Below, piece by piece: positions 24,436 to 40,211 of a stretch of DNA of 64,000 bases. The DNA is taken from the NCBI GenBank assembly GCA_014529385.2, contig CM043963.1, positions 78,509,412 to 78,573,411 on the forward strand. The letters are read 5' to 3'. The number at the start of each line of letters is the position of its first letter. The stretch's first letter is position 1. The stretch comes from Adiantum capillus-veneris (taxonomy: Eukaryota; Streptophyta; Polypodiopsida; Polypodiales; Pteridaceae). The position numbers and the translations under genes were made by a program. The notes below the pieces were generated by a model that searched no databases, was not told the DNA's origin, and saw only the letters and a program-made list of their open reading frames with translations.

Positions 24436-27179
24436 TGTAAGGTCTCTACTTTTAAATTTCATACAAGTACTATCACGCATTTGAATTTTTCAACCATTTC
24501 TCATTATTTAAGATATTTTAGTTCAAATTATGAACCATAGATTAAGATAACTTAGAAATTAAAATTTACGGTACAAAATTTTGACATGTTTATCTATACA
24601 AAACACTAACTAACTTGTTGCAAGGTTTATTTATTGATTGTAAATTTTTTTCTACTACTATAAAGTTGTTTAAAGACTGTATAGCTTATTCTCAGACTGT
24701 GAAATTTAACTTAAGTATGTAAAAAAATTTATCATTAAAAAAATAATTAAAAAGTCAAAAAGTACACATAAGTGGCACATGAAATCACTTGGAGTCACAT
24801 AGGAGGAGACAAAGTGGGATATACAGTCACATGGAAATGAAAGCTTAGACTTGACTAATCTTAATGAGGGGGACTATGTGGCGTTATTTGTTTATGATGA
24901 AGACAAATTGGTCAAGCAGATGGGTATCACAAGGAGATAAAAAACGTGGTGATGAATTTTAGAAGCAATTTTTGTTTTTGAAAACGAATAAAAAATTATC
25001 TTCAGCTATAAGAGCACCATACTCATACTTTGGACATAGAGATTACCTCTATAACGCTCACGAAGTGCCACCACTTTTCTTAAAGAGAAGGCTTTCACAA
25101 ACCACTAAAAGAGCAAAAACTCTAGTGGATTAGTGAGATAAGTGTTAATTAAAAATTTAATTAACATTAGAAAGGATGTGTATGTGTGTTCTCTCTTATT
25201 ATAATCTCTCTAACTATACTTACTCTCTCTAATTATTTTTTAATTATCAAGATGATTAGAAATAGCTTAACTATTAACTTATGCATAATTAATTGAAATT
25301 TAATGTAGAGTACTCATCACACTCTTATTATTCATAATGATATTTTTATTCATCAATTTTATTATTATTAGATCAATTAGTATTTTGAATAATACTAAGA
25401 AATTGATTTAATTAAAATATAGATTAATAAAAATTGTTATTAGAATTGTATTAGAAATGTCAGACATAAGAGTAATGCATCTCTAAAGTTATAATTTCAT
25501 AGTTTACACACTTAATTTTTGATTAATTAAGATTAATTTTTTTGATTTATAAAAATTGAGTTTAATTCATAAGATTAATCTCATACTAATATAGCTGTGG
25601 ATTGAGTATTTGCAATTCTTTATAAGAAAAACCTAAGGTAATTAGGGAAACTTATAATAATTTGTTTTGATAAATATTTTGACTAAAAGGGCTAATTTTT
25701 ACATTAAAAGTGAGAAAAAAATTTAGTGAAGCAATTGAAAAATATTCAGAGAAAAGTAACAAGGTTACCTATATAGACCTAAGATAAAAATTTTAGATTA
25801 ATTTAATTGATGGCTATTATGGGAGAAATACTCTTATTTAAACTTAAAAGCAATAAATTAAAAATATATAATAAAAAGATAAAAGTAACATTGTATATGA
25901 GAATAGAAATAATGTAATAATGATCTTAATTCTCAAGGAAATGACAATGAAAATTGATAAATTTAAAGTTCTAAGTGTATAACCTAAGTGTAATACAAAA
26001 AAATGGATCCAAAGCGTGCTCAAACCCAAGGCGTCAATGATCATGAAGCTGATACGAGTCACGTGGAGACTCCTGCGGAACATGCTATGTCTTCACCAAT
26101 CGAGCCAATCGAAACTATGGTACATGTTAATATTGTAATTTCAATTTATATATTCATTGCATATGCAAGACCTTAGAGATATAATAATTATCTTAGGAAA
26201 ACCAAGGGGCTTAACCCCAAGAAACTCGGCATATCTATAACAAGTAGGAAAGAATGTCTGGTTAAATTGTTTGCCATAGAAAAGAATTGTATGTCCAATA
26301 CTTTTCGGTATGGTTTTCCTCAAAAGAACTCTCTACTTATTAGCGGTGACATTAGGTGGCAGTTGTCGAGGGGTGAGGTGACGCCCAAGGTGGCACAACT
26401 GAATCTGTGGTGGGAGTACACCCAGATTAGCCCAGCAGGATAATGCATTTATGTTTTTTCATGACATGAGGATGACTCTTAGATTGACACTATTGTTGCT
26501 GTGGTGGTAGTACGTCCAGGTTGGCACAACGAGTACTTGTCGAGTGACACTCATGATAGAAAAATTTCTTGAATAAGGTATATACAGATTAGACCTAATG
26601 GCACAAGTAGAGAATCTTCAGTGAACCTAATCCAAAAGTTGTTGATTTAAAATGGACTACTTCTTGTTTGATTGTACTATTTGTAATACTATTTGAAGGG
26701 TTGTTTTAATGAACGAGTACCATAAATAAAGTAAATGAACATCTATGTTTAAACAATGTGGTAGTAATTAGATAACAAAAGATGGGTGAGTGCGGTGTGA
26801 AAAGTGAGAGAGTAATACCCTTACGGTATCATTCTATGGACGGGTTGACCCGATGATTCGGGTAACTTCTCAATCCTAGGAGTTTTTATATTTAGTCGTA
26901 AACCTTAAAAGAGATGAACCTGGGCGGCTGTGCTTCTGAAATATGGAGAAAAATGCGCAAAGGTTGGTCACTCTAAGGTTTATACTCTTAGGTAGAGTTG
27001 ATAATAGATAGGGTTATGGTGGTCACACTTTGCTATAGCGAAATAGGACCAATCCTTCACTATCGGTTCATGCCCGCGGCCACGTAGTAGCTAAGGCAAT
27101 GTCCATTGGTTTTTTCTTTCTCAGGATTGGAGATCTATTAAAGGTACTCCCCTCCTTGAAAGGGGGTAGGGACCTCACA
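24436..27179 (+). repeat. Inner gypsy 3' LTR
   Basis: 2,744 bp, starting TGTAAGG after GTTGGGAAGAT and ending CTCACA. Colinear with 17873-20652 with scattered substitutions and small indels. Confidence 0.9.
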
Positions 27180-27425
27180 TAATCTAGGTGGGGTTCATGA
27201 TGGTTTATGGTTTGATACATGCTTATATTCTATTGTGGGTAAATTCTTGTGTTTTCCCTATGATCTTGGAGGAGGATATCCTCACATGAAGCCACAGATT
27301 GGGAGATTTTAAAAAGCATGCTCACAATCGCCCCAGTGCTTATACGTTTACAGGTCTTTCTCGAAGGCTAGGATAATGTTTGGCACATACCGGAGGATGT
27401 GCAGGTTTAGAGGGAGTGGATATCG
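27180..27425 (+). pseudogene. Outer element internal region, 3' end
   Basis: Continuation of the reading interrupted at 17872 (phrases FPYDLGGGYPHMKPQ), followed by a purine-rich GTTTAGAGGGAGTGGATA just before the 3' LTR, which can serve as its polypurine tract. Confidence 0.55.
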
Positions 27426-28942
<1,517 letters not shown>

Positions 28943-29897
28943 TGTTGCGGGAGCGAATCACACCACCCATAAAGTGCATGCAACACAATGTAGATCAAAA
29001 AAATGTCAATCGAGGACACAGATGACACGATAGGCACACGGAGAAAATCTCTTTAGCTTGTCAGGCTGAGAGCATCCTACACAGACAACACTATGGAAGG
29101 CCAACTAAACCACAACCTAGAGTCTCACTGCTCTCAATTACACCACCCAACCCATATACACACAAACGAAAGGAAACTCACCAAATCATACCAGAATCAT
29201 ACAAAACTTAAGGAACACCATCCCCTCACTAGGATACATTTGTCCCTAAGCCTCTACACACAGAACCCTAACTCTAAACCCATATGCAAAAAACGTGTAT
29301 AAAGACAGAGCTAAATTCTGAAAGTACCTGAAACTAAAATCTATGAGTACGTATGCGTAGCTTATGTCGCTACGATTCTAATGACTACTTGCACGCAAAA
29401 AACATACATCATTTGATATACTTACAACCGCAAATAGCTTGTAGATGCGTGAGCACGTTCGCTCCGTTCTGTGAGGAATGCTTGGCGTTGTCGCATAGCT
29501 CTTGTGGAGGCTACAACAAGGTGTTGTTGGTTCTCCAATGTGATGAGCGAGCGGGGAGTAGTGCCAGGATGAAGCTCACGCTCTCTCTCTTCCTCTCTCA
29601 CACAGAGACGGCGACAACTTAAAACTTATGATTATCATAGAAGTTGTCTTTACAAAAGTGACCTAGGTACCTTATGTACTAAGGCTACCTTAGGTTAACC
29701 AAAAATAGAGTTCAAAGGGTCAAATGACTTTGTATTTACAATCTGGAAGTGCCATTGCACCCCGGCTTTTACAACTAGACTAGCTACTTATTACAAATGA
29801 TGTTTCTAACCATAATCTGTAGCAGTCCATAACTCTAGAGACTAAGGCTTTGGTTCGGCAATTGAGTTATGCCGTGTTTTTGACCCATCATTCAACA
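28943..29897 (-). repeat. 3' LTR of a minus-strand LTR element
   Basis: On the minus strand this 955-bp block starts TGTTGAATG and ends CCGCAACA. It is directly preceded by the polypurine tract CGCGGAGGGAGGGAA (complement of 29898-29912). TGTTG/CAACA ends plus an adjacent purine tract are diagnostic of an LTR. The partner 5' LTR is not in the window; the element is interrupted at 33689. Confidence 0.75.
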
Positions 29898-29912
29898 TTC
29901 CCTCCCTCCGCG
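29898..29912 (-). promoter_or_regulatory. Polypurine tract of the minus-strand element
   Basis: All-purine run GGAGGGAGGGAA on the minus strand immediately before the LTR, the usual plus-strand primer site. Confidence 0.75.
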
Positions 29913-29977
29913 TTCATGTCGTCCTTGACATGACCTGGTTGTTGATGTCGGTGTGGTCTTTGTTGTTGTTTTGTTGA

Positions 29978-32154
<2,177 letters not shown>

Positions 32155-33300
32155 TTATTGGTTACCTTTGGGACCCACTTCTTCGTGATTCATGGTTGTT
32201 TTGTTGATTCTGCTCGTTTGAGAATCCGTACTTGTCCCTGCTTCGTTTGTCTTTGAAGAGACTTCTTTGGGATCCACCTTGTCTTTGTGTGACTCTTCAG
32301 TGGTCTTTGATTCAGTCCTTGTATGCTTGGTTGAGGACAAGATTCAGACTTTGGGAGTTGACAATTTAACCTTTTCGGAATCCTAATGATCTTCTGGCCT
32401 CTTTGTGCTTGAGTCAACTTCTTTGGAACCCAAATCTAATTTGCAAAAGCTTAGGACTTTGTGCTTTTCTTAGATGTTCTTGCAGGCTCCGACTGTTTTC
32501 CTTTTGGTTTTGGAACTTGTGTTTTTTCATCAAAGATCTTGGTCTTCTTGATCCATACCTGCTTTTGGTCAATCTGGCTCTTTGGTATCTAGATTTGTCG
32601 AACTTTTTGGTTCTGACTTGTTGTTCTTTTCTTTTGGCCTTGTTTGGTTGTTACGGAAGCTGCTAGTGATGGTGATGACCTGAGTACCTGGTAGGGATGC
32701 CAAATAATCCATCACTGTCACTGCTATCCTCTGCAAGGTTGCATTCTAGAACTTCCCCTTTGTGGTTTGGCTTGTTATGGTCATGGAAAGTTACTGTTTG
32801 CTTGCTCCTGGATTGTGGTTTCTAGGATGACTTTGGTGTCCACTTGATTAGAGCGTTGGTAGCTCATTGACATGGCTGTGTCCTTCTTGGATGAGTCTTT
32901 TCTTCATGGATATGAGCCACATATAAGGGTGATTGTTGAAATTGCGTTTTCATCGAGAATTTTGGAATCCACTTTTGATGCACTTTATTCTTGTAGCGGT
33001 GACATTGGTTTTTTGGCTTTTGATCCGGACAATCATAAAACCGCGCATTAGTTAAAGTGTTGTGCATGTCACCTCCTGGGGTGTGTGGATTTTTGTTGTT
33101 TGCATCTTCTTGAAGCTCCAAGCGTTCTACGGAGTCGTAGAACTCGTCTTCTTCTTCGTCTTCATTTTCTTGGATTATACTCACTGCAAAGTAAGGAACA
33201 ACATCAAAGCCATTTTCATCACAAAACTTCGTTGTTGGATCGTCTTGAATAGCGCACGCATCGAGAGAAACCAAGATGTGTTCCCATTCAAGTGGCTCTA
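32155..33300 (-). pseudogene. Retroelement polyprotein remnant with acidic and W-x-P-K-rich segments
   Basis: Minus-strand coding of 33274-32864 begins near LDACAIQDDPTTKFC and passes through an acidic segment (NEDEEEDEFYDSVERLE). It then contains degenerate, spaced basic motifs resembling Lys-Trp-x-Pro-Lys (KWIPK, KWTPK) down to a Ser/Thr/Lys-rich end (32340-32155). The context just downstream of a retropepsin-like segment suggests a gypsy-type polyprotein spacer. I cannot assign a biochemical role. Several stops interrupt it. Confidence 0.4.
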
Positions 33301-33399
33301 AATCTTCCTCAAGAAAGGATTCTGGGATGTAATCCGTATCTTCAATTGCCCTTTCTAGGATGCCTTCCTCTCACGTTAAGTTTCCACATTGTGAAGCTC

Positions 33400-33688
33400 T
33401 ACACATCCACAGTTCTTTAGGCTTATCCAACCATGATGGAAGTTTTGATCATGCTACAGTAGCCGAATCAAACTCTTCCATAGGTATTCTCGTCACATCC
33501 CTGTAACTATGGTCCTTTAGATTTATTCTTGTCGTGGTTTCCATATGTCTCAGATAGATATAGTCTTATCCCCAATCTTGGACCATTTTCAGTTGTCTCA
33601 TAAATGGTCTTCCTAGATTGATATCATGATTGTTCTTCTTGCCAAAGTTGTGAAGTATGGAGCCTGATTTACCCCTTGTAATTTTCTG
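33400..33688 (-). pseudogene. Gypsy-type aspartic protease C-terminal segment
   Basis: Minus-strand reading shows HDINLGRPFMRQLKMVQDWG followed by a TAA and YIYLRHMETTTRI. The LGRPF/W...VQDWG pattern is the hydrophobic C-terminal element of plant Ty3/gypsy retropepsins. Its N-terminal side is cut by the copia LTR at 33689. Confidence 0.65.
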
Positions 33689-34347
33689 TGTTAAAAACGC
33701 ACATTTGTAAGGATCCCATTATGAGGAGAAGCCATCGTGCATGAAGAAAAATAACTCGCCGAAAAACAAAATTTTCATGCCGGAATATTTCTTTTTGTCG
33801 GAATATTATGGCTAGACGGTGGCCGGAAAGTGGTCGGAATACAACTAGGCGGTTGGCCGGTTGGCCGGTGGTCGGTGGTTCGAAGTCAATGGCCGGTGTC
33901 CGAATTCAAAAGCGGACTTGTCTTCTCAAGGACAGCCACACATGGACGGATTGGAGGGTCTGATTTGGACTTATCTACACAAGGGCGGCTACACATGGCT
34001 GGCTCTCATGAGAGAGGGTAGCCCTTTTGGCCTATAAAAGGAGGCCATTTCTACACACATTTCATAGTGTGAAGTTGATGCAACAAGGTGGGTGTGAGGT
34101 GGTGAGAGTGAAGCAAGGCGGGAGCTCTATTAAGGGTATAATCCTTTTGTAAACTACTTCTTATTTTGAAGTACTAAAGCCATTGAGTGGCTGCTTTGCC
34201 GTGGACATAGCTCACATTGGGTGAACCACGTATATCGTGTGTACTCTCTCTCTCTCTCTACTCTATAATCTCTTGTGTGTGAAATCTATCTCTCTCCATT
34301 AAGTAATCTACTCAAATATCTTTTTAGCTACGTCTTATTTCCTAACA
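33689..34347 (+). repeat. Copia A 5' LTR
   Basis: 659 bp, TGTTA at the start and TAACA at the end. TATAAAAG at about 34034 is a good core promoter, followed by a short CT-rich stretch. Internal GGCCGGT-type short repeats occur near 33830-33900. Confidence 0.85.
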
Positions 34348-34349
34348 AC

Positions 34350-34361
34350 TGGTATCAGTGC
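34350..34361 (+). promoter_or_regulatory. Primer-binding site, initiator Met tRNA
   Basis: TGGTATCAGTGC two bases after the LTR end, with near-consensus complementarity to initiator tRNA-Met. Confidence 0.88.
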
Positions 34362-34411
34362 AAGGTTTGCTCGTAGCCAAATTATCTCAAGGAAAGGATT
34401 CCTTGAATTGA

Positions 34412-35219
34412 GTGGGAGTTATGGCGGAGGAAGGGAAGCTCAAGATTGAGAAGTTCAACGACAAAAACTACCAACATTGGAAGATGCAGATTGAAAACTA
34501 TCTCTACCAAAAGGACCTCTATTTGCCACTAGGCGGTCTTGCGAAGAAGCTCGCAACAATGGCAGATGAAGCATGGATTGTCCTTGATCGAAAGGCACTA
34601 CGAACAATCCGGTTAAGCTTGGCGTCAACGGTGGCCTTCAATGTTTTGGAGATGAAGACCACGGAGGACTTGATGAAGTCACTTGACGACTTCTACGAGA
34701 AACCATCGGCATCCAATAAGGTATTTCTTATGAAGCGCTTGTTCAATCTAAAGATGGCAGAGAATGGTTCAGTTGCAGAACACCTAAATGAATTTAACAC
34801 AAACATAAGTCAACTTCGATTGGTGAAAATTAATTTCGATGACGAAGTGCGAGCTCTCCTTATACTATCATCTCTATCGGATAGTTGGGACAGCCTTGTG
34901 ATGGCTGTAAGTAATTCTATTTCTGGCACAAATACTCTTAAGTTTAATGATGTTGTGGGTGTTTTCTTAAGCGAGGAAATACAAAGGAGAAGCACATGAG
35001 AATCATCAAGTGCTGCACTGTCAATGGAAACAAGAGGAAGGTCTAAGGAGAGGTTCAAAAACCAAAAGGTTCGTGATCGCTCAAGACGGAGCAAGTCACG
35101 TACAAAGTCAGTTCTTAAATGTTGGAACTGCCGGCAAGAAGGGCCACGTCAAGAAGGATTGCTGGTCCAAGAAGAAGACAACAAGCCAACATCGGAGGCC
35201 AATGTGGCAGGTAAAATAG
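34412..35219 (+). pseudogene. Copia A gag
   Basis: The frame from 34412 (probable start ATG at 34421) runs to TGA at 34999 and encodes the copia Gag capsid-like region: KFNDKNYQHWKMQIENYL, LSLASTVAFNVL and VFLMKRLFNLKMAENGSV. The zinc knuckle downstream is split: CWNC is read in the frame of 35024, while GKKGHVKKDC continues in the frame of 35010. A frameshift therefore falls inside the CCHC motif. Confidence 0.85.
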
Positions 35220-36500
35220 AGCAAGATGCTCTAATTCTCTCATTAGACAATGTGTCTAATTCCTGGAGAGTAGATTCTGGGGTTTCATTCAATGCGACAC
35301 CACACAAGCAACATTTCCAAGATTACACCAAAGGTAATTTTGGGTATGTATACTTGGGAGATGATGAAGCTTGTGAGATTGTTGGCAAAGGTACAGTTTC
35401 TGTCAAAACTGCTAACGGAAATGAATGGAAGCTTAAAGATGTAGGCATGTTCCTTCTCTTTGCAAAAATTTGATCTCTACAGGACAATTGGACAATGAAG
35501 GTTACAACATTGCATTCGGAAACAAACGGTGGAAGATCTCAAAGGGATTTTTGGTGGTTGCCAAGGGAGATAAGGTCGGTACACTTTACTTTTGTACTAT
35601 CAGCACGCAACCTTCAACTTGTGCAACAACTACAGAAGTTGACAATGCGGTGTGGCACTACCGGCTTGGGCATATGAGTGCCAAAGGAATGCAAATCCTT
35701 TAAACAAAGAAGCTTCTACCAGGTTTGAAAGAAGTGGATTTAGAGTTCTGTGAAGATTGTGTCTATGGTAAACAAAAGAGGGTAAAATTTCAAAAATCAG
35801 GAAATGAAAGAAAAAATAAAAAACTCGAGTTGGTTCATTCTGATGTTTGGGGTCCTGCAAGTACACCATCACTTGGTGGCTCATTGTACTATGTAACATT
35901 CATAGACGATGCGACTAGAAAAACATGGGTTTATGTCATGAAGAATGAGTCCGATGTATTTTTCATATTTTAAAGGTGGAAAGCTTTTGTGGAGAATGAA
36001 ACAGGTACCAAGGTTAAATGCCTCAAATCCGACAATGGAGGCGAATATTGTAGCTAAGCTTTTGAAATCTTTTGTGCTGGCAATGGCATTCGGAAGCAAA
36101 GGACAACCCCAAGGACACCTCAACAAAATGGGATTTTGAAAAGGATGAACATGAAAGTCATGGAGCGAGCACGAAGCATGCGGCTACATGTAGGCCTATC
36201 GCTTGAGCTTTGGACGGAAGCTGTAAGTATGTCTGTGTACGTAATCAACCAGTCACCCTCGACGGCATTGGATGGGGGAGTTCCAGAAGAGGCATGGACT
36301 AGTAAATGGTGAATTATGCATTTCTCAAAGTGTTTGGGTGTGAGGCTTTCATGCACATAGATAGAAGCCTAAGATCAAAGCTAGATGCAAAGTCCTATAA
36401 GTGTTTCTTCATTGGCTATGGAGAAGGTGACTTTGGGTATTGCCTATAGAATCTTGAAGATGGTAAAATCTTAAGGAGTAGGTATGTAATTTTTAACGAA
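35220..36500 (+). pseudogene. Copia A protease and integrase, frameshifted
   Basis: Protease shows WRVDSGVSFNATP where copia elements have DSGA. A frameshift near 35470 leads to the GAG-pre-integrase motif YRLGHMSAKGM, followed by a TAA. The HHCC-type segment then gives FCEDCVYGKQKR, and the integrase core HSDVWGPAST, YYVTFIDDATRKTWVY and, after a stop, KSDNGGEY. Past 36130 the frame is scrambled. The integrase cannot be made in one piece. Confidence 0.82.
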
Positions 36501-36506
36501 CAAAAT

Positions 36507-36788
36507 ATGTACAAAGATTACTTGGAAAGAAAACAAACAAAAGAAACATGTGATGAGTACATGGAGCTTGAGGACGGTGAAGACTCAAGGACTGCAAACG
36601 GTGACAATGTGCAGCAACGTCAACCAAATGAGGAGCCTCAACCTATTCCCCGAAGATCTACAAGAGCAAGTAGACCTCTAGAAAGGTTTGTTCCTTCGTT
36701 CAACCATCTCTTGATCTCAGATTCTGGAGAGCTGGAATCATACGAAGAAGCTATGCAGGAAGAATCCAAGGAAGAATGAACGAAGAGC
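36507..36788 (+). pseudogene. Copia A integrase-RT linker
   Basis: Frame 36507-36779 encodes an acidic linker ending in PRRSTRASRPLERFVPS, the Arg/Ser-Thr-Arg motif that precedes copia RT, followed by YEEAMQEE and a TGA. Confidence 0.75.
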
Positions 36789-38335
36789 ATGCAAGTGGAG
36801 ATGGACTCACTACATCGCAACCAAACATGGGAATTGGTTGAGTTGCCTAAAGGTAAGCGGGCACTTCAAAAGAAATGGGTGTATAAGCTGAAGGAAGAAG
36901 GTGGGAAGAAAAGGTACAAGTATAGGCTTGTGGTAAAAGGGTTTTCTCAAAAGAAAGGTATTGAATTCAATGAAATAGTTTCTCCTGTTGTAAAAATGAA
37001 CTCAATTAAGCTTGTCTTAAGCCTTGTGGCTGCTCATGATCTAAATCTCGAGCAAATGGATGTAAATACGGCATTCCCTCACGGTGACTTAGAGGAGGAA
37101 ATCTACATGCTTCAACCAAAGGGGTATGAAGTAAAAGGTAATGAGAAAATGGTTTGCATATTAAAGAAGAGATTAAAGCAAGCATCAAGACAATGGTACT
37201 TGAAGTTTGATCGATGGATGTTGGATCATGGATTCACAAGATGTAACTCGGATCACTGCGTCTACACGAAGAATTTGGGAGATGGGAAATTCATCATCCT
37301 AATGTTGTATGTTGATGACATGTTGATTGCAAGTGCTAACATGCAGGACATCAAAGACCTAAAAGAGGAGCTGTCTAAATCTTTTTCAATGAAAGATTTA
37401 GATGCTACAAAGAGAATACTTGGTATGAAAGTATTAAGGGACAGGACGAAGAAGACAATAAAGCTATCTCAAGAAGATGACATCAAGAAGGTACTAGAAA
37501 GGTTTGCAATGCAAAATGCAAAACCAGTTTCTACACCTTTGGCTGGTCACTTTAAACTAACCAAGGATATGTGTCCAAATACACAAGAGAAGATAGCATA
37601 TATGTCTAAAGTTCCATATGCTGTAGCGGTAGATTCTCTAATGTATGCTATGGTCTGGACAAGGCCAGATATTGCACATGTAGTGGGATTTGTCAGTAGG
37701 TTCATGGACAACCCAGATAAAGAGCACTGGCAAGCTGTGAAGTGGATACTTAGGTATCTAAAAGGGACAAAAGCAAATGCTTTGTATTTTGGAGGAACTG
37801 ATATTTTTCTAGAAGGTTATATTGATGCAGATATGGAAGGTGACAAAGATACTCGAAGGAGCACTACTGGCTATGTCTTCACGGTTGGAGGCACAACAGT
37901 AAGCTGGGCTTCAAAGCTGCACAAAGTGGTCTCACTTTCTACCACGGAAGCAGAGTATGTAGCAATGACGAAGGCAAGCAAAGAAATTCTGTGGCTTCAC
38001 AGATTCTTAAAAGAGCTTGGATTCAAACAAAACAATTGTGTCTTGTACAGTGATAGCCAAAGCACTATCCATCTTTCAAAGAACTCAACCTTTCATTCAA
38101 GGACAAAGGACATTGAGGACAAATCCCTCAAAGAGCATGGCATTGTGGAAAACCTATTTCTCGTTCCACACAAGGTCAACCTCACAAAGAAGGCCACAAA
38201 TGAAGATGTGTTCTCCCGCATTGGGACATACCTACACATTGAGGACACAATGCTAACCTCCCTTTATGCTTTGTGCACAACAAAGGCAAGGGGAAAGGGT
38301 AAGAAACAATTCACCTTCGAAGAAGGGCTTCCTTT
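36789..38335 (+). CDS. Copia A reverse transcriptase-RNase H frame
   Basis: An open frame of 526 codons (36789-38369), of which the last dozen residues derive from the junction with gene X. RT starts with QTWELVELPKGKRALQKKW; it contains VVKMNSIKLVLSLVA and the catalytic block LMLYVDDMLIAS (about residue 173). RNase H shows YIDADMEGDKDTRRSTTGY, LSTTEAEYVAM and LYSDSQSTIHLSKN. RT copies element RNA into DNA and RNase H removes the RNA. The usual Ser-Leu-Tyr-Gly-Leu-Lys-Gln element reads KKRLKQASRQWY, so part of the palm is altered. Probably inactive in isolation. Confidence 0.88.
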
Positions 38336-39967
38336 ACATAATGTGGAACAATATTTTTGTGGACCTTAGAAGACTTCAACAATCCATGCTTAGATTTTAT
38401 GAGCTACTTGAAGAAGGTGAAACACTATACTTTTTTCTTTTGGTTTTGTTCTTATCATAGACTTTGAAGTCTAAGGTCGTGGCACTATTTATTTTGTAGT
38501 GCTTGGCACAAAGGTCGCTTTTGTGCTGAAACTCGATGAGTGTCAAATAGTGAAAGGTCGAAGGTTAGAGAGGCTAAGTGTCACTCTAATGAATGAGGCC
38601 CTTTTGCAAACCAAGAGAAGTGATTCAGTCGACCACCCTGTCTTTTAGCCTGCAATCAAAGAAAGACTTTTGGTGGTTGGGTGCTACTGAGGTGCCCAAA
38701 GAGACCAATCGAGTACTTTCATGGATTTTTGAGAGAACTCCATAGATCACAGAAGTAATACACTCCCAATTGCAGGTCAGAAGTTGGAGGTTGAGGGTTT
38801 TGGTAGCTATGATATGGAGTGGCACTTAAGTGGGGACTTGAAGACCATAAAGTGTTTGCTTGGCTGCAAACAAGGGTCTTCTTCTCTCATGCCTTGTCCA
38901 TTTTGCACTGGAGGGTACAAACCTAACGGACAAAAATCACACAAGAGCATTGCAAAGGTTGGTTCCATGCTTCCATGGCAAGGGCATGGAAAACAAGAAT
39001 TGGATTGTCGTGATGTCGAAGATGAAGGTACAGAATGTGAAGCGTCTATTCTGAGATGTCCCATGCTCAATGCTCCAGACCATGATCAAAAGGACCGTGC
39101 TTGGAATCCAATCTTTTTATTTCCTCTATTGAATGTACATTTTTGTACATTACACGCATCCATGTGCATTTTCGATAGGCTATTGAAGCTCCACATTGAC
39201 TATGCTTTCACAATGAAACCATTGGAAAAGTCCCAGGAAGCGATCGAAAGAGTGGAGGTACTCTTGAATTCCATTGGCTGTCACGGTGGAAATGTGTTTA
39301 TCGTTGCTGCAAAGAACACAGGGGAGGCCCATGAAATTGGTCAACAAGTGGCAATGAGTGGACAAAAAACCAGACACTTTTTTTTAAAAAATTCCTAAGG
39401 AAAGCTAGGTTGATATGCTGCTCAAAACAGCTCCAACCAGCTGACAGGTAACCTTTGGGAGCTTTGGAAGGAGTTATGCAAAGCTACTATTGGGTCTTAA
39501 CAGCATAACAGAAGAACAACGCCAACCATTTCAAGAAGCCTTGGCGGATTTTACCAAGGTCTTTACCCTTTCTTGGGGTGAAAATAACATTACACAGTAC
39601 ATGGTAAGCCATGTTATGTGGTGAACTTATTACAAGCGATTGTTTTCATGAAATAATGTGGATCGTTTACTCATGTGAACATCATATCTTGTTTGCGCAT
39701 GGTGCATTTTTAATGCAAAAATATGGATCACTTGAAATTTTTAGCACTCAAGGCATGAAGAAGTCCCATTATAGAGCAAGGGGGGTGTACTTCAAAAATA
39801 CTCGACATGGTGGTGGAATGGTGCAATCCAATTATTTGGAGGAGATGTTTAACTGGTTTTTTGGCACAACATTTTCTCATAAGCTCACAATGGAGCGTGC
39901 GCAACAATCCAAGATTGCTATTGAAGTGCGGAAATGGAGTCGACAAGAGCATAGCAACAAGCGGTAA
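38336..39967 (+). pseudogene. Gene X, copy 1 (unrecognised family, 5' truncated)
   Basis: Paralogue of 54600-57373. Matching blocks in order: NNIFVDLRRLQQSMLRFYEL; VLKLDECQIVK; WWLGATEVPKE; WHLSGDLKTIKC followed by a CPFC pair; PLLNVHFCTLHA; CHGGNVFI; then FLMQKYGSLEIFSTQGMKKS and FKNTRHGG near the end. I do not know the function. The GDLK...CxxC...HGG arrangement resembles, from memory, multi-copy uncharacterised eukaryotic proteins thought to be transposon-related. The N-terminus is lost at the copia junction. Stops and frameshifts occur, for example around 38745 and 39400-39600. The donor site of the last intron (GTAAGCC at 39604) persists but its acceptor has decayed. Confidence 0.7.
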
Positions 39968-40211
39968 ATGTCGCAAGGCCCCACCAAGCATGTTGCATGG
40001 CGCCAATGGAGAGTGCAACAAGGGTCAAAGTGGATTCAGTCACTACACGTGAATGCAAGGTCCAACTCTTAATGACATGTTCATTCAAAATATAATAGTT
40101 CTTTTTCAAAATTAGTGTGAACACGGCTCTTCTTAAATGGGCCCTTATAAATATTGTATGCTCTCATAAACCACTCATTTGTTAAGCACAGGTGAGCTCT
40201 TATGATAGCAA

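Larger units (their letters stand above)
17873..27179 (+). mobile_element. Inner Ty3/gypsy LTR retrotransposon (defective)
   Basis: A complete insertion of about 9.3 kb: LTRs 17873-20652 (2,780 bp) and 24436-27179 (2,744 bp), each starting TGTAAGG and ending CTCACA, with a Met-tRNA PBS after the 5' LTR and a purine-rich GTTGGGAAGAT before the 3' LTR. The flanks are TGATC and TAATC, probable 5-bp target duplications with one substitution. The LTRs differ by many substitutions and indels, so the insertion is not recent. Gag, protease, RNase H and integrase C-terminus remain, but the RT catalytic core and most of the integrase core are deleted. The target is the internal region of the outer LTR element. 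Confidence 0.92.
33689..38335 (+). mobile_element. Ty1/copia element A, lacking its 3' LTR
   Basis: 5' LTR, PBS, gag, protease, integrase, RT and RNase H are present in copia order on the plus strand. After RNase H no polypurine tract or second LTR is found; the sequence passes directly into gene X copy 1 near 38335. Several stops and frameshifts are spread over gag, protease and integrase, while RT-RNase H is a single long frame. It interrupts the minus-strand element at 33688/33689. Confidence 0.9.
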
